This document shows, piece after piece, positions 57,651 through 64,000 of a stretch of DNA of 64,000 nucleotides (positions are counted from its first letter, which is position 1; the number at the start of each line of letters is the position of its first letter). The notes under the pieces were generated by a model, which was not told the DNA's origin, did no database searches, and was given only the letters and a program-made list of their open reading frames with translations. Made by a program: the position numbers and the translations under genes. Source of the stretch: Siphonodentalium dalli (taxonomy: Eukaryota > Mollusca > Scaphopoda > Gadilida > Siphonodentaliidae); contig CP136061.1 of the NCBI GenBank assembly GCA_032622095.1, positions 214,114,373 to 214,178,372 on the forward strand, written 5' to 3'.

Positions 57651-58027
57651 TTAACCCTTTACCCAACAAACCGGCCAAAACCGGCCAAATAAAGCTTCAA
57701 CAGCCTAAAATATCTTCGGTCTGTCTCAATAGAACTATACAAATATGGATATCATTGGAACCGGCTCCTTGACCACATTGTGATGGTTACAGTTATGCCC
57801 TGTGCCAATGCATTCTCTTATATATGCATATATAAGAGAATGCATTGGCCTAAAAAAAATCTTTTTTTAACACTTTTTACCATTTTTTCTTACATTCTTT
57901 AACAATTTTATAATTTGTAATGTGTTAAGCCAATGCATTCTCTTATATATGCGAGGCGACCTATGGTCGACTCGCATATATAAGAGAATGCATTGGCACA
58001 GGGCGGTTCTGTTGGGTAAAGGGTTAA
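57651..58027. mobile_element. TTAA hairpin-pair MITE, copy 3
   Basis: TTAA flanks and CCCTTTACCCAACA termini as in copies 1 and 2, but in unique flanking DNA, so it is an independent insertion. The first hairpin (57,804-57,849) has lost its loop and is a perfect palindrome. The second (57,929-57,997) is complete. Confidence 0.92.
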
Positions 58028-59290
58028 AGTCCATTCACACCGGGCGCGATCGCGCGATTTGTATGGCTGTTTTCTGTCGTCCGTAGCGGTTCAAAGCGCG
58101 CGATTTTTATATCCACACCGAAAACTACATACCGCTGGTCACGGCGCTGTCACAACAGTAAATTTATGCTTCGTCGATTTATCACTTTGTGGCATACCAG
58201 CGAGATAGTTGGGTCGCTGTCAAATCGAATGTTTATCCGTGCGTATTTGTCCTGTTTGAAGACGACAAATTCATTTGTCGCCGCGATAATAAAGGTAAGG
58301 GAGGACTTTAGCGACAGGCTGATAACTGAAGTTAAGTCTGGGTCTGTTCTGTCAACTTTCTCATTCCGAAGATTGCAAGATGTGTAGCACATGTACATTA
58401 ACAATACTTAACATAATGGACATCTAAACAATTTCATAAGAGTATTCTCAATGCATGAGGTCATCATTGTTGGTGTTACAGTGCAGTAACAAATGACATA
58501 TTAAATTTGATTATATTAACACAATGTCATGTCCAACAAAAAATACATAGATGTGCCAGTATATATGGATCATTGCAGTATATGGATCATTGCTAAATAG
58601 CTTTCTTAATGTTCTAAACAGTAACGCGTGTTGTTTCGGTCTCGATTGGTGATGTTAGCGTGTGGAACAAAAATGGAGGACGTAATGTTTTATAATTTCG
58701 GAAGCAGTGTTGACAGGTGTCATGGAATTGGTACACCGTATGCTATTATTGTTACGATACAATACATGTACCGGTATCTGTCAGGAGTTGAATTTACAAA
58801 ATTAAATATATTTTTAAAATTAGTAGGGATAGTTTTGCAGTTTGCACTCATCAAGCCTACATGTATATTAATGACCAAATGGGTTCAGTGAATACATGAA
58901 CAGACTGACACTAAGAATTATATGGCCTGGCTATATACTGATAAAACAGAAACCCGTGAAAATTCAATTTTGCTGCGAACTGGATAACGCAGTAACAATT
59001 TAATAAAACAGTTCAATTGTAAGGTTGAGAATAAACAGACCATGAACAATACCGTTAAAAATTACGGATTGTCGTTGATTTGTCGTTTATGGTAGGATAA
59101 ATCAAACATGCTGGTTGCCGTAACAAAATACGGGAAAGCATTTCTTGTTCAAATACGGTGTACCGTAAATTTTACGGACAAACGTTTTCTATTCAAGTAC
59201 GGTAGTACCGTACAAATACGGCAGAAACTGTTGGTCTGGTGGTTTCCAGCAGCTTCTGTCGTAAAATGTTACGGTACTTTTCTGGGGTAG
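58028..59290. other. Gene-free stretch with CCGTAA-rich end
   Basis: 58,032-58,130 is unusually rich in CGCG/GCGC words (CACACCGGGCGCGATCGCGC), which resembles ends of some Harbinger-type elements but lacks a visible partner. Short frames at 58,150-58,404 overlap on both strands and have no motif. 59,050-59,275 is rich in TACGG/CCGTA words on both strands. Confidence 0.4.
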
Positions 59291-59494
59291 GGTTCTCTAT
59301 TACGAAGGTTCATTATTCCGAAGGTTCGCTATTCCGAAGGTTCATTATTCCGAAAGTTCATTATTCCGAAGGTTCGCTATTCCGAAGGTTTTCTATTCTG
59401 GGCGTATTTAACCAGATATGAATCAGAATTTGCACCCACACCACAAAAACCACACGAGGAATGAAAAATACTATTACGCTAGTATTCACTTAAA

Positions 59495-60275
59495 GTACAC
59501 TCTTATAACTAATGTGTAGAAACGATTACACATCAAATGTGTAAACCCGGTTAATACACATAGCAATGTGTAGTTTTACATACAAATACATTGACAAGTG
59601 CCGTTCTACACATAATGTGTATATTTTGTTACCCATAATTGTGTAAGAACGTAGACATGCGCATTGCGGTGCCTTCAGTTTCATAGTCTGCTACGTGACG
59701 GCCATATTGTTTGAGTATATTTTTTGGAATACAATCTACAGCGATCGTATAGACAAGGACGTAAGTTCAGAATTCCAATTTGTGGGTTTAGTATTAATAG
59801 TATATGAGGATTTATTTGTTAAAACTTTCATGGCGATTACTGCCCTTAGACTCTTGTTATGATTGTTGTAATAATACTAATATTATGCAATCCCGCCTCG
59901 ACCCTGGTTTGTTCATTCAAAGCAAAAACTCACAGTACAGAACAAAATACTACATACCACTATGCGCCATGGAAGTTTTAACATATAAATCTGCATATAT
60001 CTTTAATACTATACCCACAGGTCGGACTACTGAACTTGCATTTCTTGTCTACAAACTGTGTGTGTAAGAACCTACAAAAAATGTGTAAGGGGTATGTGTT
60101 TATTTTATACACACAGTTGTGTATAAATGTGTAAAAATTGTTACACAATTTGTGTACGAATATGAAACTACACATATACTACAAAAATATGTTTAAGATC
60201 AAAATTGAATAATGATTGTGTAGCAGGGCTACACATTTTGTGTAGAAAACCTACACATTAGTCATAAGAGTGTAC
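59495..60275. mobile_element. 781-bp TIR element rich in TGTGTA/TACACA
   Basis: GTACACTCTTATAACTAATG at the left is mirrored at 60,256-60,275 with one mismatch. Both subterminal regions carry many TGTGTA/TACACA words in alternating orientation, as transposase-binding arrays often do. The middle (about 59,650-60,050) is unique and has no recognised frame. Confidence 0.75.
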
Positions 60276-60455
60276 ATCTATACACCCACGTCTAATTCCC
60301 AAATTGTCCCAGATGTCATTTATTAACAGCAAGAAGACAGTATCAGTTTATCGTTTATTATGGAAAGTTGAAAAAACGATGACTGAAATAAACTACATGT
60401 AAGAGCTATAGTTTTTTTCCGAACTGGCAATCTGTATTTGAAAGAAACATCAACA

Positions 60456-60923
60456 TTAAAGGCCCACTTAATTTTCGAACCCCCAGATCACATATATAAA
60501 ATATATGCCAGTATATATATCATTCGAAATAGGAAGCTTTCTAACACTGTATTATCAGCTTATCCGGTGTAATAAACTGTGAACATGTTGTTTTTGTTGA
60601 GTTAACGACGTATTTTTGTGCTTAACGTTCATCTAGTTTTGTTACGCAAAGTGTATTATTTTCAATGGAGCGGGAATAACTCTATATTTTAAAGATATTG
60701 TTATTCCCCTTCAATTGAAAATACATTAGGTTTAATTCTGTTGCATTCTGGGAGCCATAATTGGGGGAATCTTTTTATGATTTAAGCTGTTTTCTATTTC
60801 TCTATGGGAATCTTCGGATACAGACGTTTCAAATGGTGATGAACTATAATGTTTCAATCATATTTTATGGCACAGATTGTTATAAAATAATAGTCGGTGA
60901 CTCGATAATTAAGTGGGCCTTAA
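60456..60923. mobile_element. 460-bp MITE with TTAA edges
   Basis: TTAAAGGCCCACTTAATT at 60,456 is mirrored by AATTAAGTGGGCCTTAA ending at 60,923. The inverted pairing is about 20 bp. TTAA occurs at both edges. No frame. Confidence 0.7.
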
Positions 60924-61435
60924 AATTCAATACAAATTCACAATTGCAGTTAAGTTCATCTCATACCCGTCTATTCAACGACATTCTGCTACGCAATATT
61001 CATTAAGAGTTATAGCCCCACTGTTTTAATCCGCCTTTAGCTGGCGTATTCTTGCCTCTAAGATTATTGAGATATAACGTCATACGTGATGACATTAAAT
61101 CCAATCGTATGGAAACATAGCAATTGTGTGGGCTGCCTGACGTGAATATGTTTTGTGAAATAACGGCATACGTAATGACATTTAATCTCAAGGAAACCCG
61201 CGAAAAAAAAGTCACATTTATAGTTTCAATGTTTTAAGTTATTTCCTTCATAAAAAGAGTCTTCGTGATAAAGAACCCTCTCAATACTTTAGAATATAGA
61301 ATTAACCTTTAAAATAACAAAAATCTTCGGAATAGCGAACCTTCGGAATAGAGAACCTTCGGAATAGCGAACCTTCGGAATAGCGAACCTTCGGAATAGT
61401 GAACCTTCGGAATAGCGAACCTTCGGAATAGAGAC

Positions 61436-62110
61436 ATGTTCCCCTTTTCTGACAGTGTACACGCAAAAAACTCAAGTGCTGTATTCTTACACTTGGCAAG
61501 TGTTACGCTGATTTCGGCAGTACAGGTGCCATTTTCACACCTGAAGTGTACTCAAAAGAGCCTTACGTCAGGTGTAATGCGTTTTCGGTAGCACCTCGCA
61601 AAGTGCTGAATTTCCAACACTTCTACGGACTCATCGTTTCGGACAAGGACCATTTTGATTGGACGTCACTAGATTCGACGTCACTAGTCTGAGACTTAAT
61701 CACAGATAAAAAAAATTCCACGCGGTCAACTGGTCGCCATTTTGATCAACTGAAGTGAAAGTGACTGTGACGACCAGCTTCTTTCAACAATTTTTCAACA
61801 AAAACAACATTATTTCACTTTGGATCACTTTGGTGAGTATTGAATGTTGAATGCAGTGAGTATTGGACGAAGAAGTGTTTTAAGAAAGAGGTAAAGTGGC
61901 CAAATTTGAATGAAGGATTTCGGATTTCATTATTCAGTGTTAATTTTCAAATTAACTAAATAATAAATTTCAAAAATCTAAAATGACCGAATGGAACTTC
62001 GCTATGCTGCATGCAGACACACATTTTCATTGACATTGCATCGATGATTGTTGGAAAGCTTGCATAATCCTATTTAGTATCTACTCTCGACATCCAAATA
62101 ATATTCATAC
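61436..62110 (+). other. Possible left end of another DNA transposon with exon-like segment
   Basis: CAGTGTACACGC at about 61,454 begins a stretch with many AAGTGT/ACACTT words (to 61,625). It is followed by a leader-like region and a donor TTTG/GTGAGT at about 61,832. No opposite end is seen before 62,110. Confidence 0.3.
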
Positions 62111-63560
62111 ATATTATTACCACTTTATAGGGCGTTCTCTAGGCCATTGATAATGTTTTTCGGGGCGTTCCAAATAGCGTATTGTTACCAAAACAGCGGG
62201 CCGCGGGCCGATAATGAGAAGCCTAGTTCAATATCGGCCCGCCGCCCGGAAACAATAGATATCGTTTATTATCGCGAGAGTTACGTCCCTTCAACTTCCG
62301 ATTATTATGGCGTGTTTATTTCAAGAAAATAATGGGAAGATGTATCCGATTTCCTCGACACAAAAGTGGTTTTATGATTGGAATTCACGCTATATGATTG
62401 AATTATTGTATCAAGCGTAAGTATGCATTGATACTTTTAGCTGTCAACCTCTCATTCGTTGTTAGTAAGTTACTCGTCTCCAAATTCCAATGCTGGGGTT
62501 TCCCCTGTCCTATTTTCGAGACTCCGTCAGTCCGTGTCAGCTGACAAGTCAAATGATATCAAACTTAAATGTTCTTGAAAATATTTCTCTCTTAATCTAC
62601 TTCATTATTCCACTAAATCCTCAAATGGGTCAAATGTCCAAAACTGTGGTAATAATAGTAATAACATGATTTCATCGGGCATTATGGTTTATTAACGGCC
62701 CTCTGGAATGATTAACAGCCCTCGGGCCTATTAGCGTCCCTCGACTTCGTCTCGGGCCGCTAATAGGCCCTTGGGCTGTTAATCATTCCAGCCGGGCCGT
62801 TTAATAATAAACCATAACGCTCTCAAAAATCATGTTATTGTTATATTATTACCACTTTATAGGGCGTTCTCTAGGCCATTGATAATGTTTTTCGGGGCGT
62901 TCCAAATATAGTATTGTTACCAGAACAGCGGGCCGCGGGCCGATAATGAGAAGCCTAGTTCAATATCGGCCCGCCGCCCGGAAACTATAGATCTCGTTTA
63001 TTATCACGAGAGTTACGTCCCTTCAACTTCCGATCTGGCGTGGTTATTTCAAGAAAATAATGGGAAGATGTATCCGATTTCCTCGACACTATAATGGTTT
63101 TATGATTGGAATTCACGCTATATGATTGAATTATTGTATCAAGCGTAAGTATGCATTGATAATTTTAGCTGTCAACCTCTCATTGGTTGTTACTCGTCTC
63201 CAATGAGCACTGGGTTTTCCCCTGTCCTATTTTCGAGACTCCGTCAGTCCGTGTCAGCTGACGAGTCAAATGGTATCAAATTTAAATGTTCTTGAAAATA
63301 TTTCTCTCTTAATCTACTTCATTATTCCACTAAATCCTCAAATGGGTCAAATGTCAAAAACTGTGGTAATAATAGTAATAACATGATTTCATCGGGCATT
63401 ATGGTTTATTAACGGCCCTCTGGAATGATTAACAGCCCTCGGGCCTATTAGCGTCCCTCGACTTCGTCTCGGGCCGCTAATAGGCCCTTGGGCTGTTAAT
63501 CATTTCAGCCGGGCCGTTAATAAACCATAACGCCCTCAAAAATCATGTTATTGTTATATT
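62111..63560 (+). repeat. Tandem duplication, unit about 730 bp, with strong hairpins
   Basis: Unit 1 (62,111-62,842) and unit 2 (62,843-63,560) are nearly identical. Each ends in a hairpin (62,665-62,834 and 63,382-63,547) whose arms pair ATTATGGTTTATTAACGGCC, GGAATGATTAACAGCCC and CGGGCCTATTAGCG. Each also has a smaller palindrome GGGCCGATAATGAG.../...CAATATCGGCCC. No coding frame. Probably a MITE inserted in tandem or duplicated. Confidence 0.88.
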
Positions 63561-64000
63561 AATTAAAACTCAGATTTTGGAAGTTCTGATTATAATTATA
63601 TTTATTTATGTTTTAGAATGACGGTAAGATCGATCTTACAATGATTCATGTTAATTCTTAACCCAATTCAATTGATTTCCGTGGTACGAATCGACCAAAC
63701 AAAACGGTACGAAACGACCAAAAATTATGGTACGAAACGTCCATGTACGAAACTATTAGTACCATGGTTACAGTACGAAACGTCTAGAATCCAGTGGAAA
63801 CATTTGAATGGGGAATTCAATGTTAATTTTCAAGACAAGATTACTCAATATTTACAAACCTCAGATGAATCAATTGAATGCTTCATGACACATGTCCTGT
63901 ATTATTTGCAATATTTGAGCATTATATCTAGTGACAACGCGAAGCAGATTTTTTGTTTTGCGACATTTTGACATCATTTGATGGAAATATTGTAAACAAT
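63561..64000. other. End of window, GGTACGAAACG short repeats
   Basis: Five copies of GGTACGAAACGACC-like words lie at 63,681-63,785. A frame across them (63,648-63,971) has no motif and I do not call it a gene. Confidence 0.5.

Larger units (their letters stand above)
59291..61435. mobile_element. Foldback element with 16-bp minisatellite arms
   Basis: 59,291-59,398 is an array of about six 16-bp units (TTCGCTATTCCGAAGG), and 61,324-61,435 is an array of about seven units in the opposite orientation. The 1.9-kb core holds two smaller inverted-repeat elements and no coding frame. The architecture resembles foldback (FB/Galileo-type) elements; the alternative is chance placement of two copies of one minisatellite. 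Confidence 0.6.

Noticed and set aside
58150-58404. Overlapping 73- and 84-codon frames on opposite strands
   Set aside because: No recognisable domain or splice signal, and neither frame looks more protein-like than the other.
63648-63971. 107-codon frame near the window end
   Set aside because: Its first half is encoded by GGTACGAAACG short repeats, and no family motif is visible.

Overview
The window is eukaryotic. It is AT-rich and packed with repeats, and it holds an APE-type LINE with two reading frames, a SINE-like (AATC)n tail, several TTAA-flanked inverted-repeat elements and many palindromes. No ordinary host gene with recognisable coding exons is visible. Over-used words such as TACATGTA and ACCGGTA, and passages of the kind 'GGGCCATAACTCTG', remind me of molluscan or other lophotrochozoan genomes. 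That placement is an impression, not a proof.

Layout. 1-3,012: a truncated gene for a zinc-finger/poly-Q P-loop ATPase (minus strand) stands back to back with a complete-looking tyrosine recombinase (plus strand), followed by a 64-bp direct repeat. 3,149-3,780: short direct repeats, a TCG/TCA microsatellite and a SINE-like tail. 5,266-11,640 (minus): a near full-length CR1/L2-like LINE with ORF1 (coiled coil, RRM-like), a 1.8-kb spacer, and ORF2 (NPGP motif, endonuclease, reverse transcriptase). 11,930-22,660: a mosaic of tandem duplications, palindromic MITEs and an inverted minisatellite pair around a promoter-like stretch; a degenerate second copy of the LINE lies at 21,320-22,480 inside an inverted-repeat pair. 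22,787-34,486: an 11.7-kb head-to-head palindrome whose two arms each carry a broken copy of the same ATPase family as position 1. The left arm is split by a 6.8-kb insertion with matching termini and a TA duplication, and the intact right arm shows the empty site. 35,817-36,178: two adjacent hairpin elements. 38,560-54,604: an 8-kb unit present twice in direct tandem with few differences; each copy holds a hairpin-pair MITE, a long-TIR MITE, a LINE 3' fragment and a GC-rich island. 54,605-64,000: relics, a third hairpin-pair MITE, a foldback element with 16-bp minisatellite arms, and a 0.73-kb tandem duplication with strong hairpins.

The best candidate for an undescribed system is the ATPase family. 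It has an N-terminal C2H2 finger, a Gln-rich linker, an A32/FtsK-HerA-like packaging-type P-loop domain and, in the palindrome copies, a second finger-like motif and an acidic tail. At one locus it pairs with a tyrosine recombinase; at the other it sits in a long palindrome whose outer parts are 330-bp repeat units. This looks like a virus-like or selfish DNA element. The idea that the ATPase and recombinase work together is inferred from one locus only, because that locus runs off the window edge. All similarity statements come from motif reading without database searches.
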